Origin: Eubacterium callanderi
GTDB taxonomy: Bacteria; Bacillota; Clostridia; Eubacteriales; Eubacteriaceae
Direction of reading: 5' to 3'
DNA length: 64,000 bases
NCBI RefSeq assembly: GCF_900142645.1
Contig: NZ_FRBP01000006.1
Coordinates: 248,001 to 312,000 of the forward strand
Below, one piece after another: positions 25,344 to 34,799 of the stretch. Position 1 is the first letter of the stretch; each line of letters starts with the position of its first letter. Position numbers and translations under genes: made by a program. Under the pieces are notes generated by a model that had not been told where the DNA came from, made no database searches, and saw nothing but the letters and a program-made list of their open reading frames with translations.

Positions 25344-26018
25344 TCAAACCTCTTTTTCAAAGCCTCTCAGCCATCCTTCCGCTCTTTTGACATCAAAACA
25401 CTTTCTCCGCCTTTCCATATGCTTAAAGGCAAAGCGCATTTCTTTCAAAACCTTGCTTTTATCCAGTGTGATTTTTTCTGAAAAAGCGTTGAACATTATG
25501 ACTGCGCCCTCTGTCCTTTGGGTGGTAAAGGCTGGACTGTAGGTTGCATAATAAGACAGCAGGTTTCCCATATCCGTCTCTTTTTGTCCGATTGGAAGCG
25601 TCTCAAAATCAATGCCGGTTATGCCTGAAACACCGACAATAAAATTTCTGAAGTTGACATCGCCACGGATATGTCCAGGCACCGCCTGGTAAAACTGATT
25701 AAACCAGTCTGCCAACTCTGCACACAGACCAGACAGGCCTTCCGCGCTGTTTTTTTCCTCCAGCTCAAGCACTCGGTCAAGCAGCAAAGGGCCGGGACAG
25801 TACTGCAGATACAGCACATTTTCCCGCAAGTCGAGAACTTCCGGCACCGTCACACCTCTTAGCTGGAGAAGTGTGAGGACATTCCACTCATGCTGTGCTG
25901 CTTCGGCGTCGCTAAAAACTTTTTTGATCTGCCCTTTTTCCAGGCTCACAGTATTCCGCCGACTCTCAAAGATTTTGTTTTTTTCCAATGCTGATCTCAA
26001 TGACAGCCCCTTCCTCAT
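25344..26018 (-). CDS. Protein-kinase-fold protein (RIO/Bud32/LPS-kinase-like)
   Basis: A 224-residue protein. It shows KKVFSDAEAAQHEWNVL (ATP-binding lysine and helix-C Glu), LYLQYCPGPLLLDRV (hinge), HIRGDVNFRNFIV (catalytic loop with H-x-x-D...N) and GIDFET (metal-binding DFx). All key kinase residues seem to be present, so it may phosphorylate a small molecule, sugar or lipid. Its start overlaps the MobB-like gene by 53 bp, so the exact N-terminus is uncertain. No family name is assigned. Confidence 0.7.
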   Translation of the reverse strand: MRKGLSLRSALEKNKIFESRRNTVSLEKGQIKKVFSDAEAAQHEWNVLTLLQLRGVTVPEVLDLRENVLYLQYCPGPLLLDRVLELEEKNSAEGLSGLCAELADWFNQFYQAVPGHIRGDVNFRNFIVGVSGITGIDFETLPIGQKETDMGNLLSYYATYSPAFTTQRTEGAVIMFNAFSEKITLDKSKVLKEMRFAFKHMERRRKCFDVKRAEGWLRGFEKEV

Positions 26019-26727
26019 AGCCCTTCAGCTCTCCCACAATGCCGGTCACTGCGCTCCTGATAATATCCTGGACAAAGGGAACCATCTCGAGGGGCTGTCC
26101 ATTGATCTTCACGTCCACCCCGGGCCGGGTTCTTACCACACAGTCCTTTTCCCGGGCCTCGCCCTTTAAAATCGCAGGGCCAAGCCCAGCGCAGCCATAT
26201 CCGCAGGCGTCACAGCAGTTTTTATCAAAATCCGGGAGAATATGGTAGGTTTTTAACTCAATCCGATCGACCAGGGCTTCCGCCTGAGTTCTGGCATCAA
26301 AGACAGGGAGGCCTCTGTAGGTGTCCAAATCTCTGGCAATCCGCCCTGCACAGCAGATAATATAATCGCTCCACCGATTGTCAAGCTCAGGTGTTTCGTG
26401 AGCCGTTAGTATCATTGGCACCCCGGCGTCGGCAACGCCCTCAAGCACCACATAATCAAAATCATAAAAGGACAGAATATCCCGAATCGGCAGTTTTTCC
26501 TGAAATAAAATATCTGTTTCATATTTTCCCCTGGCGGTCACCAGTTGAGAACCTGCCCGCCTGTGACGATCCGTATTGCTGCCCTCTGTATCCATTTTAA
26601 ACTGGTCATAATGGATTTCCTTGACTGAGCCCACACTGTAGCCGCGCCGCCTCAATTCTTTTATAATATGCTCAGCGGTCGTTGTCTTTCCGCTGTCTGA
26701 AATACCACAGATGGATATTACCTTCAT
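25966..26727 (-). CDS. MobB-like P-loop protein with C-terminal cysteine cluster
   Basis: A 253-residue protein from ATG 26727 behind GGGAGG. The N-terminal about 165 residues match MobB: Walker A CGISDSGKTTT, and a MobB-like stretch HYDQFKMDTEGSNTDRHRRAGSQ. MobB binds GTP and assists molybdopterin guanine dinucleotide assembly. The C-terminal 85 residues add CCDACGYGC and a later DCVVRT, a possible iron-sulfur or zinc site, then PFVQDIIRSAVTGIVGELKG. No mobA or molybdoenzyme lies in the window. In this operon it may serve a different purpose. Confidence 0.8.
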   Translation of the reverse strand: MKVISICGISDSGKTTTAEHIIKELRRRGYSVGSVKEIHYDQFKMDTEGSNTDRHRRAGSQLVTARGKYETDILFQEKLPIRDILSFYDFDYVVLEGVADAGVPMILTAHETPELDNRWSDYIICCAGRIARDLDTYRGLPVFDARTQAEALVDRIELKTYHILPDFDKNCCDACGYGCAGLGPAILKGEAREKDCVVRTRPGVDVKINGQPLEMVPFVQDIIRSAVTGIVGELKGYEEGAVIEISIGKKQNL

Positions 26728-26742
26728 CTTCTTTCCTCCCAA

Positions 26743-27108
26743 TCATTCCCGGACAGCTACTTCATCAAGGTAGCGGCACCAACGCTGGCTGGTGGTATCC
26801 TTCAGCATAAGCATCATACAGTAAGGCCTGCCATCCTCCAGCGTCAAAGCTTCTCCTCCCTCGCTCACCGCGATAAAGCACTGTTCAGTGTCCATTGCTT
26901 CCTCACCGACGAGGGCAATGCTGAAGCCGTCAAGGGCTTTAAAAACACAAACACTTTCCTCTGATAGGGGCTGTCCTGCGTATTCTGCCAGTCTTTTAAA
27001 TGGAATGCCGGCATACTGCCGGTTTTCCGGAGCCTGCCGGCTCTTTTTAAAGCTCGCGCAAACCGTTGTCAGGCCTGCGCGGCACACATCCTCTGTCTTT
27101 ATCTTCAT
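26743..27108 (-). CDS. Small protein resembling the C-terminal half of a molybdopterin-oxidoreductase (sulfite-oxidase-type) domain
   Basis: A 121-residue protein with FKALDGFSIALVGEEA near residue 60 and a C-terminal GRPYCMMLMLKDTTSQRW followed by CRYLDEVAVRE. This pattern (xALDGF.., then G.PY..., then RW.R.l..I.V) is what one sees at the end of the Oxidored_molyb fold. The part that would bind the cofactor cysteine is absent. Similarity is judged by eye only. The ATG overlaps the upstream stop (ATGA, 27105-27108), and MobB follows 15 bp later. Confidence 0.55.
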   Translation of the reverse strand: MKIKTEDVCRAGLTTVCASFKKSRQAPENRQYAGIPFKRLAEYAGQPLSEESVCVFKALDGFSIALVGEEAMDTEQCFIAVSEGGEALTLEDGRPYCMMLMLKDTTSQRWCRYLDEVAVRE

Positions 27109-29012
27109 TCTGTAGTATCCTTTTTAATGTAAATATAGGGAACCAGCATATCCTCTGCACAGAATATGCCATGACTTCCCCTGCTGTCATAGCCTGTCTC
27201 CTCATGAAGCCCATGGTCGGCGGTGACTATAATGCTGCCAGTCCATTCCTCTGCCAGACGGCTGACCATAATGTCATTTTTCAAGACCCGTTCCATGGTC
27301 TCGCTGGCATAGGGGCCATAGGTGGTGGCGTCATCGTCGATCCCGTGAAAATGGATAAAAAGGAGGTCGGGTTGTTTTTCCGCCGCCTTGAGTGCAGACT
27401 CAAAAACAGCTTTATCTGTTGTGGTGCCGCCCCTGCTGGGATTGAGCACTGGCTCCTCTGAGGTGTTGATCAGCTTGCTGTAGCCCTCGATGTAGGCGCA
27501 CTCCTTCCCCATAGCCATACAGCGTTCAAAGACATCGGGCATTAAAAGGGTACGGCCCTTCCGGTTATGGATACCATTGACATCCGGCGTTGTTCCTGTA
27601 AGCATAGCCGCCAGTCCAGAGTGGGATACCGGCCGAAATACTGTCATGGCAGGCCGCATGGGGTGCGATGACAGGAAGGGCAGCTTGCCTGAGGACAACG
27701 CCTTCCTGTAAATATTTAACCCAAAGCCGTCCAGCTCGATAATCATGATTTTTTCATGATTTTTCAGACATTCAAGGGCGTCCCAGGCTGTACTCATGAC
27801 AGTGGTTTCCGGTTCGTTCACGAAAAGGCCGGCCATCTCAAAAAGACTGCCGTCTAAACGCCGTCCAAAAACCGTATTTCCCCGAAGCTCAATGGGATTA
27901 CTGCCAATATTAAACATCCCGCCATCCTTTCCAACCGCATGGCTCCGGCCTGCCCCTTCGGTGAAAGCGCCGTCTGTCAAAGTTGTCCCCGGGACCACTG
28001 CGCAGAGTCCGCCTGTTTCATCCCACTGTGGATAAAACATAAGGGTACCGGCCTTTTGATAAAGGACTCCTGGTGTGTAAAGCTCTGAGGCTTCTCCGTC
28101 AATGACACCAAAGGGCTCGATCTGAGAGGATGGCTCCAGACGCATAACCAGCTTTTTACCAGACGGAAGGTCAGAACGATCTGAGGCCTTTGGCCGTTCC
28201 CTGCCAGAATCCAGCCTGAGGATATTTTTATAGACTTTTCCGTTTATTTCACAGGATACCGCCCCGTCTGTCTCCTGGTAAAACCGCGCCTCAAGCACGT
28301 CCTGACGTTCGATTTCAACTAAAGTGTTGTCTGAGCCGGTAAGCTTTAAACAGTCCGTCTCTGGCAGTATGTCTTCTAGAAAGTCTTTACCCGGCAGTTC
28401 CGAACACTCGCTTTTTTCAAACGCCATCTTCAGGCTGACAGACACTTCTTTGCCAATGTGCAGGGTCTGTATACCCTTCATCCGCATACCGGCTGGCAAA
28501 TCAGGCGCTGTAAACTGAACGGCGTTTTTTCCCGTCAGCTTTAAAAATCCCTTGCTAAAAACAGAGTACTGCTCCCGCTTGACCAGTCCGTCGATCATTT
28601 CTGCCTTGATAAACTCTGGCTTCTCCTCAAAATAGCCATCGAGAAAATCAGATGCCTTAATGGCCTCAGCCTCTTCATCATAGGCTGCGTAGGGTTCCTT
28701 TTTCATGGCCTTCACGGCCGTATCAAAGAACAGAACCGACTCCACGGGTACTGCCACAGCCCGGGGCAGCAGAGTCAGGCTCACCACATCACGCACACAG
28801 TACATAGCTCTTTCCCTGCGGACATATACCCGCAGGGAAAGCCGCCTGTCATCGGCCTCAAAGACCAGCATCACATCTTTCTGCCAAAGCATATCCTCTG
28901 AAATTTCAATGGCGTAGCCATCGGAGGCGCGGGCAACCGCACTTCCAAAATCGGATGGTTTCAGATCAAAATGTTCTAAAACTGCGCTTAGGGTTGTTTT
29001 TTTCAGCTTCAC
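27105..29012 (-). CDS. Two-part protein: molybdopterin-domain-like N-terminus plus type I phosphodiesterase/alkaline-phosphatase fold
   Basis: A 635-residue protein starting at GTG 29012 behind AAAGGAGAAGG. Residues about 20-85 include SDGYAIEISEDML and MYCVRDVVSLTLLP, again like the end of an Oxidored_molyb domain. The C-terminal about 250 residues are an alkaline-phosphatase-superfamily hydrolase: IELDGFGLNIY (metal Asp), VSHSGLAAMLTG (nucleophile Ser/Thr region), HFHGIDDDATTYGPY and TADHGLHEE. There is no signal peptide, so it acts in the cytoplasm, unlike most relatives. The substrate is unknown. Confidence 0.75.
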   Translation of the reverse strand: MKLKKTTLSAVLEHFDLKPSDFGSAVARASDGYAIEISEDMLWQKDVMLVFEADDRRLSLRVYVRRERAMYCVRDVVSLTLLPRAVAVPVESVLFFDTAVKAMKKEPYAAYDEEAEAIKASDFLDGYFEEKPEFIKAEMIDGLVKREQYSVFSKGFLKLTGKNAVQFTAPDLPAGMRMKGIQTLHIGKEVSVSLKMAFEKSECSELPGKDFLEDILPETDCLKLTGSDNTLVEIERQDVLEARFYQETDGAVSCEINGKVYKNILRLDSGRERPKASDRSDLPSGKKLVMRLEPSSQIEPFGVIDGEASELYTPGVLYQKAGTLMFYPQWDETGGLCAVVPGTTLTDGAFTEGAGRSHAVGKDGGMFNIGSNPIELRGNTVFGRRLDGSLFEMAGLFVNEPETTVMSTAWDALECLKNHEKIMIIELDGFGLNIYRKALSSGKLPFLSSHPMRPAMTVFRPVSHSGLAAMLTGTTPDVNGIHNRKGRTLLMPDVFERCMAMGKECAYIEGYSKLINTSEEPVLNPSRGGTTTDKAVFESALKAAEKQPDLLFIHFHGIDDDATTYGPYASETMERVLKNDIMVSRLAEEWTGSIIVTADHGLHEETGYDSRGSHGIFCAEDMLVPYIYIKKDTTE

Positions 29013-29042
29013 TGGTCCTTCTCCTTTTTAGTTCTCCTGCTT

Positions 29043-29921
29043 TTAATATACCAGCACTTCATGGCCTGTCCCGGTCACGGCAACGGTAACCTCCCATTGT
29101 GCCGAGGGCTTGCCGTCATCGGTATAAATGGTCCATCCGTTTTCATCGTCCTGGTATATTTCATCAGTTCCCATATTGACCATTGGCTCAATGGTAAAAA
29201 CCATGCCGGGGACAAGCAGCATTTCTGTGCCGGGCTTCGTTACAAAGCTGACGAAGGGCTCTTCATGGAAATCGAGTCCAATGCTATGTCCGCCGATTTC
29301 CTGAACCACGGTATAGCCATTTTCAAGGGCGTGCTGGTGCACCGCATAACCCACATCGCCCAGAAAATTCCAGGGCTTTACCTGCTCCAGGCCTTTCTCA
29401 ATACATTCCCTGGTCACTTCGACCAGCATTTTCTTCTCGGGGCTTACCTCTCCAATACAAAACATACGGGAGGAGTCTGAGTAATAGCCTTTATACTCGG
29501 TAGACACATCCACGTTAATGATATCCCCATCCTTAAGCACAATATGCTCTGACGGAATACCATGGCAAACCTCCTCGTTGATGGAGGTGCAGACACTCTT
29601 TGGAAAGCCCTCAAAGCCTAAAGGCGCAGGCCGTCCGCCCATTTTAACAGTCGTGTCATAAACGATTCTGTCGATCTCCTCGGTGTTCATACCGGCTTTT
29701 ATCTGGCTGGCCACCTCGTCCAGAACAGCAATATTGATCTTGCCGCTGACCCGGATCCCCTCGATCTGCTCTGGTGTTTTGAGCATACTCCGCCTGGGCA
29801 CCATATGTCCCTTAAGGGCAAAGCCCGCTATCCTTTCATCTATTGCCTCGTGGCACTTTTTATATTTCTTACCGCTGCCACACCAGCAGGGATCGTTTCG
29901 TCCAATTTTGTTTTCCTGCAT
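29043..29921 (-). CDS. map: Methionine aminopeptidase, type I, with N-terminal SEC-C zinc motif
   Basis: A 292-residue enzyme that removes the initiator methionine from new proteins. Residues about 5-27 form a SEC-C motif ([18 protein letters not shown]) that may guide it to the ribosome or SecA. The pita-bread catalytic domain follows with [18 protein letters not shown] (two metal Asp), [13 protein letters not shown] (metal His) and FTIEPMV (metal Glu). The long form with SEC-C is common in Clostridia. It lies 30 bp upstream of the phosphodiesterase gene. Confidence 0.95.
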   Translation of the reverse strand: MQENKIGRNDPCWCGSGKKYKKCHEAIDERIAGFALKGHMVPRRSMLKTPEQIEGIRVSGKINIAVLDEVASQIKAGMNTEEIDRIVYDTTVKMGGRPAPLGFEGFPKSVCTSINEEVCHGIPSEHIVLKDGDIINVDVSTEYKGYYSDSSRMFCIGEVSPEKKMLVEVTRECIEKGLEQVKPWNFLGDVGYAVHQHALENGYTVVQEIGGHSIGLDFHEEPFVSFVTKPGTEMLLVPGMVFTIEPMVNMGTDEIYQDDENGWTIYTDDGKPSAQWEVTVAVTGTGHEVLVY

Positions 29922-29986
29922 ATATGCCTCCTGTTTCTGTCATTTCTATATCATTATACCATATTTAAAAATACTTCACGGCTTTT

Positions 29987-30559
29987 TTACTGTTTCTTTT
30001 TCTCCTCAGCCGCCTCACGGTGCATTTGTAAAAATACACGTCCATACATAATAAAGGACAGCAGCAGAAAAAAGCCTGTGACGCCCATAAACACATTAGC
30101 CCAGGCCGTGCTGATTTCCGGAAACGCAATGAGAATAAAGGTGAGCACATAAAATACCGCCGTGGACACTTTGCCGTACCACATGGCGCCGCCCAGCTTC
30201 TTACCCTTGCGCATGAGGACAAGGTCATTGATTAGCATGAAAAGCTCCTTGATCACAAATAAAACAACCACAAAAATCATGCCCTGATATCGGAACATCA
30301 GGCTGAAAACAATGGCCGCCTGGGTGAGCTTGTCTGCCACCGGGTCCAGCGCCTTTCCGAGCTCAGTGATCATGTTAAACCGCCTGGCGATCTGACCATC
30401 CGCAAAGTCTGTCAATCCTGAGATCAGAATAATAAGCGCCGCCAGATAATAATCCCGGGGCGTCTGAGCATTGATATAAACGCCGATGAACACCGGGATC
30501 AGTAAAATGCGGACATAGGATAAAATGTTGGGAATACTGAAAATTTCTTTTGCTTTCAT
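29987..30559 (-). CDS. pgsA: CDP-alcohol phosphatidyltransferase (phosphatidylglycerophosphate synthase type)
   Basis: A 190-residue membrane enzyme that joins CDP-diacylglycerol with an alcohol phosphate, most likely glycerol-3-phosphate. The diagnostic motif reads 'SGLTDFADGQIARRFNMITELGKALDPVADK', i.e. D-G-x2-A-R-x8-G-x3-D-x3-D with one deviation: the first Asp pair is TDFADG. Five to six membrane segments are visible. The start FSIPNILSYVRILLIPVF is also typical of PgsA. Confidence 0.92.
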   Translation of the reverse strand: MKAKEIFSIPNILSYVRILLIPVFIGVYINAQTPRDYYLAALIILISGLTDFADGQIARRFNMITELGKALDPVADKLTQAAIVFSLMFRYQGMIFVVVLFVIKELFMLINDLVLMRKGKKLGGAMWYGKVSTAVFYVLTFILIAFPEISTAWANVFMGVTGFFLLLSFIMYGRVFLQMHREAAEEKKKQ

Positions 30560-30598
30560 TTCTTACCTTACTTTTTATATTTAGGTTGTTAAGGGTCC

Positions 30599-31693
30599 CT
30601 ATTGCCCCTGGCTTCTCTCATCTTCCAGACAGTGCTTTTCCATCCTTTTACACAGGCCAAGCTCTGCCCCCATCAGAAGCAAAAGTAAACCAAAGGAGAG
30701 AATAATACTGCCTGCCCCGGCTTTCATGACAGGCTCGGTGGTATCCTGTCTGGCTTCTTCCTCCCGGGAGGATGCCGTCTGGGCGGACCGTGCTGTTGGG
30801 GCTGTGTCTACCTTCACATCTGTTGACTGCTGAACATCAATGACAGTTTCACCAGCGTTCTTTTCGGTGTAGTCCGCCCCATTTCCAATGGTGTCGGCGC
30901 CGTCACCACCCTGGGCATTTATATTCTCAGAGGTGGTATCAAGGCTCCCGGCCAGTCCGTAATGTCCCCCGCCGATACCGGCAGCGTACTTCCCTCCCCG
31001 GGCAGTTACCATTCCGCCGGAAATCCGGATCACACCGCCGTCTCCTTTGTAGCCGCCGCCAATGCCAGCGCCTTCCTCTCCGCCTGCGGCAGTAATGGTC
31101 CCACTGTCAATGGTGATGTTTCCCCCTGTTCCGTACCAGTGTGTGATGTTCTGGGCACCGCCAATGCCGGCAGAGCCTCTGCCACCAATGGCGGTCAGAG
31201 CGCCTGTTCCGGTTATTCGGACTTCTCCGGCCTTTCCGCCAAGATTTTGAGCCTGCAGACCAGCATAATAATCCGCACTGGTCAGCCGGTTATCGGTTCC
31301 GTCCATCAGCTCAATGACGACCGAAGCATTTTCTAAAATAGAAAAGGCACACAGATCATTTTTACTGGTATCAATCTGAAGATTATCAAGCTTGAGCTTG
31401 ACAGGGTTGCCAGTGCCGACACCGTAACGGACGGTGATACCGTACTGGTCGCTGGTTCCGGTCAGCCGGAGGCCTCGGTCATTGGAAAAGGTATAGGTAT
31501 TTCCGGTCTGTGTCGCTTTTCCCACCTCCGAAATGGAGATATTGCCATTTTCAATATTCAGAGTATCTGTGGGCTGTTCTTCCGCCATGGCCATCTGTGA
31601 AAATAAAACAGGCGATATAAGCAGGAATACGCCCAAAAGAAACATTGTTTTTTTTACTTTTAACCGCATAAGACATGCCACGCCCCGGATCAT
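30599..31693 (-). CDS. Secreted, membrane-anchored protein with glycine-rich carbohydrate-binding-type repeats
   Basis: A signal peptide (MFLLGVFLLISPVLFSQ, cut near AMA/EE) is followed by a right-handed, glycine-rich repeat region at about residues 120-250: 'GSAGIGGAQN', EGAGIGGGYKGDGG and KYAAGIGGGHYG. These units recur every ~25-30 residues, as in the Cthe_2159-like carbohydrate-binding domain. A low-complexity Thr/Ser linker and a C-terminal membrane helix (about 320-345) anchor it to the cell. ATG 31693 is chosen; ATG 31669 and TTG 31717 are alternatives. It likely binds polysaccharide at the surface. Confidence 0.7.
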   Translation of the reverse strand: MIRGVACLMRLKVKKTMFLLGVFLLISPVLFSQMAMAEEQPTDTLNIENGNISISEVGKATQTGNTYTFSNDRGLRLTGTSDQYGITVRYGVGTGNPVKLKLDNLQIDTSKNDLCAFSILENASVVIELMDGTDNRLTSADYYAGLQAQNLGGKAGEVRITGTGALTAIGGRGSAGIGGAQNITHWYGTGGNITIDSGTITAAGGEEGAGIGGGYKGDGGVIRISGGMVTARGGKYAAGIGGGHYGLAGSLDTTSENINAQGGDGADTIGNGADYTEKNAGETVIDVQQSTDVKVDTAPTARSAQTASSREEEARQDTTEPVMKAGAGSIILSFGLLLLLMGAELGLCKRMEKHCLEDERSQGQ

Positions 31694-31764
31694 CAGTCCG
31701 GGGCACCTTTCTTTCAATCATTTTGCCATATAGTAGCATTTTCAGCTTAAATTTAAAAGTAATA

Positions 31765-32919
31765 TCAGGGGCGCCAGATAATCAGCACTTGATTTTCATC
31801 ATATCTCAGGTAGCGGACTCCAGACTCGTTTAAAATATCACTTTCCTCAATGCCGGCCAGTGCGCGGTCCATCATACCAGGCTCTGTAAACCGGGCCTCC
31901 ATCACACTGCCGTTGTCGAGCGTACCCCTCAGGGTATCAAGAAAACGTGTCTGTTCATCTGCGCTATTTAAATCGAAAAGCATATTTTCCCGGACATAAT
32001 AATTATCCGCTGTTGCCGTGAAGCCTGGGTAGGTGCTCAGGGTATTATCAAAGGTATGGTTTTTCAAAAGCTCTTCTGTTGTCAGGCCAAAATAGACATA
32101 CTCGATGTTCAGCGGCGGGTCTGCACGAAGGGCCGGGTCCTCCCAGGTTATATCGTCAAAGCTTGGATCATCCCAGGTTGCGTCCACATAATAGTATTCA
32201 CCGTCCATCTGTACCAGATTCCAGGCATGTGGGCCTCTGCCCACTGCGTTGCCTGTGACATAATTTGAAAAGATCCCGATGTCTTTGAGCACATACTGCA
32301 GAGCCTTGCTGTAACCGGCACAGACAGAACGGTTATTTAAAAAGACTGAGCATATATTCTGGTTGTCCTCTGAATTCAGATCATATTCGGTATGGCTGAC
32401 GATAGCGTCATGGACAGTCTTGACCTTGGCATAGTCATCCATTTCCGGCGTAATACCAGACTTGATCTGTGTTACCGCCGCATCAATTTCGCCCTGGCGC
32501 CGTTTGATTTCATCGGTATTATAATGATAATTAAAATTGACATCTGTCACCATACTTGTTTCCTGGTCATAGTGATAGGTGTAGCTGTCCAGCCAGAAAT
32601 ACTCTGGTTTATCCTGTTGAATGGCTGTCCAGACACGGTTCAGGCTATCTACCGATATTTTGTTATCGCCAAGCTCTACCGTACTCTCATAATTGTCCAG
32701 CTTGTCGGTCAATCGAAGATAGGCTTTCCTCTCATCTTCATTCAGCTGTGAAAAGCCACTGTAAGGGTTGGATAAAAAGTGATCCTCTGCCATTATCTGA
32801 CTTAAGCGTTCATCTGTAACAGCATCCTTATCCTTTGGGGTGAAAAAGGATACCCCTACCAGCCCAACGGTTATGACGATCAGCACTGCAAACACGACTT
32901 TAATGATTTTTTTAAACAT
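31765..32919 (-). CDS. Membrane-anchored transglutaminase-like protein
   Basis: A 384-residue protein from ATG 32919 behind AAGGAGACGG. After an N-terminal membrane segment (about 5-25) lies an extracellular transglutaminase-like domain. The Cys-His-Asp triad is visible in RSVCAGYSKALQYVL, GPHAWNLVQMDGEYYYVDATWDDP. Bacterial members act as peptidases or protein cross-linkers on the cell surface. It lies downstream of the oleate hydratase terminator and next to the carbohydrate-binding protein, suggesting a surface role. Confidence 0.88.
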   Translation of the reverse strand: MFKKIIKVVFAVLIVITVGLVGVSFFTPKDKDAVTDERLSQIMAEDHFLSNPYSGFSQLNEDERKAYLRLTDKLDNYESTVELGDNKISVDSLNRVWTAIQQDKPEYFWLDSYTYHYDQETSMVTDVNFNYHYNTDEIKRRQGEIDAAVTQIKSGITPEMDDYAKVKTVHDAIVSHTEYDLNSEDNQNICSVFLNNRSVCAGYSKALQYVLKDIGIFSNYVTGNAVGRGPHAWNLVQMDGEYYYVDATWDDPSFDDITWEDPALRADPPLNIEYVYFGLTTEELLKNHTFDNTLSTYPGFTATADNYYVRENMLFDLNSADEQTRFLDTLRGTLDNGSVMEARFTEPGMMDRALAGIEESDILNESGVRYLRYDENQVLIIWRP

Positions 32920-32978
32920 CCACACCGTCTCCTTTTTATTATTACTCTCTATTATACCGGGAATATCGTTTTTGCACA

Positions 32979-33004
32979 ATAAAAAAGGCAGGCAAAAGCC
33001 TGCC
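32979..33004 (-). terminator. Terminator after oleate hydratase
   Basis: 7-bp GC stem GGCAGGC/GCCTGCC (32987-32993, 32998-33004) with a 4-nt loop and a minus-strand T run. Confidence 0.85.
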
Positions 33005-33031
33005 ATAGAAATCGGCGTTTCTTTTTCTTTT

Positions 33032-34759
33032 TTAACGGTACGCTGTCTTCAACGCTTTTGCCAGAACCTTGGGGTCACGCTTATAAGGCGTCACTGGGAT
33101 AATGGGCTTCTTAATGTCGAACAGAGTATAGATTGCGGTTCTGGCTGCTCTTACAGAGTATTCTTCTGTAAAGACCATGTCCTCAGGAATTTCTACAAAC
33201 TGGCTGATCATGGCAAAATTAGTGGAGCCTTCCGGAACCACTGCGGGTCGGTCACTCATGGCCCTTGGCTGGAACTGGGCATCAATATAAGGCATCATGC
33301 ACGGTACCACATTGACAACGGAGTCCATCAATTCTTTTTCATGTTCTTCAAAGTGAAGCTGGTGGATCAGTTCTTTTAAAATTTCAGCACCGGTACAATC
33401 CTTCATCGGTTTCTTAACATAATCGCCTTCCTGGTCAGGGTACAGGCCATAGCCCCAGAAGATTGTGGTGTCCATGGGCTGGTTTCTAAAATGCGGCTGA
33501 GCAGCCACAACAATGCTCATAAGCCAGCTGGAATCCTTAAAGGTCATTAAGGCCCCGCTTCCAGGAATATTGCCGGAGTAGTCCTCGATCATCTTAAGGA
33601 ATTGATTGCCCTTACAGGTAACTGTAAAGCTTTCCCATTTTGTTTCCTGCACGTTGCCAAAGAAAGGCTCTGGATTGCCAAGTCCGGCTTTCTTCGCGGC
33701 AATTTTACCCCAAAGCTCACCAGACATAGAGGGTTCTTCCGGCTCCGGCGCTGGTTTTTTCATATCGCCAAGCGTTGCGCTGTCTGTCATACAGCCATTG
33801 GTGACAATGCACACATCGCCATCCTTCAGGGTGATTTCTTCCGGTTTACCCTTCTTTTCCACATGAATGGCAGTGGCAGTAATCCCTTCGCCGTCCTTAA
33901 AATCAATATCGACGACCTTGGTATTAATCTCGAACTGGACGCCGTGATCTTTTAAATAGGCCTTAAGAGGAAGAATCAGGCTGTCATATTGATTGTAAGG
34001 CGTACGGGTGACACCCTCCAGTGTCTCGATACGGCTGAATTCCAGAATCATTCTTTCCATATAGCGTTTAAGCTCAAACAGGCTGCTCCATTTCTGGAAA
34101 GCAAAGGTGGTCTGCCACATATACCAGAAATTGGTTTCAAAAAAATGAGGGGTACGGTTAAACCAGTCCTCAATGGTCAGGTTATCCAGATCCTTTTCCG
34201 GGGTTGCCAAAAGTCTGGCCATGGCCATACGGTCTTCATTATTAAAGCCCATGCTGTAAACATCTAAAATTTTTCCATCCTTGTCAATAAGACGGGCCCG
34301 CGCATGGGTTGGATGGGCATGGTCAAAATTCAGGATTTCTGTGGTGACATCACGGTCCGGGTTATCCAGAGATGGAATGGAAGAAAACAGATCCCAGAAA
34401 TTTTCATAGGTCTCTTCATTCAGCATTCTCCCGCCGCGGCATACAAAGCCTTTTTCTGGCGTGCCGATACCATCATTACTCCCGCCGAGGATATCCATCC
34501 CCTCAAGGATATGGATGTTTTTACCCTTAAAGTTAGCATCGCGCACCAGATAGGCGGCGCCGGCCAGGCTCGCAATGCCGCCTCCCACAAAATAGACCTG
34601 TTTATCACCGTAATCACGGTTCTGGACCGCATTTTCGATTTCTTCTTCCTGCTGTCTGCGCATTTTTTTAGTTGCTGCCACTGTTGTTGCCGCCACCGCT
34701 GCTGCTGCAGCAGCACCGGCACCAGCAGCCAGAGCTTTACCTAATTTATCTTTGTTCAT
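33032..34759 (-). CDS. ohyA: Oleate hydratase
   Basis: A 575-residue FAD enzyme that adds water to the cis-9 double bond of unsaturated fatty acids, giving 10-hydroxy acids, often seen as fatty-acid detoxification. The FAD-binding motif VGGGIASLAGAAYLVRD is near residue 57, GGSNDGIGTPEKGFVCRGGRMLNEETYEN near 92-120 is diagnostic in two adjacent blocks, and 'MSDRPAVVPEGSTNFAMI' lies near the C-terminus. An alanine-rich N-terminal segment (about 8-32) may lie in the membrane. It is divergent from the PucR gene. Confidence 0.95.
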   Translation of the reverse strand: MNKDKLGKALAAGAGAAAAAAVAATTVAATKKMRRQQEEEIENAVQNRDYGDKQVYFVGGGIASLAGAAYLVRDANFKGKNIHILEGMDILGGSNDGIGTPEKGFVCRGGRMLNEETYENFWDLFSSIPSLDNPDRDVTTEILNFDHAHPTHARARLIDKDGKILDVYSMGFNNEDRMAMARLLATPEKDLDNLTIEDWFNRTPHFFETNFWYMWQTTFAFQKWSSLFELKRYMERMILEFSRIETLEGVTRTPYNQYDSLILPLKAYLKDHGVQFEINTKVVDIDFKDGEGITATAIHVEKKGKPEEITLKDGDVCIVTNGCMTDSATLGDMKKPAPEPEEPSMSGELWGKIAAKKAGLGNPEPFFGNVQETKWESFTVTCKGNQFLKMIEDYSGNIPGSGALMTFKDSSWLMSIVVAAQPHFRNQPMDTTIFWGYGLYPDQEGDYVKKPMKDCTGAEILKELIHQLHFEEHEKELMDSVVNVVPCMMPYIDAQFQPRAMSDRPAVVPEGSTNFAMISQFVEIPEDMVFTEEYSVRAARTAIYTLFDIKKPIIPVTPYKRDPKVLAKALKTAYR

Positions 34760-34799
34760 GATTCGTAACTCCCTTCGATTGTTCGCTTTTGTTACGGTA

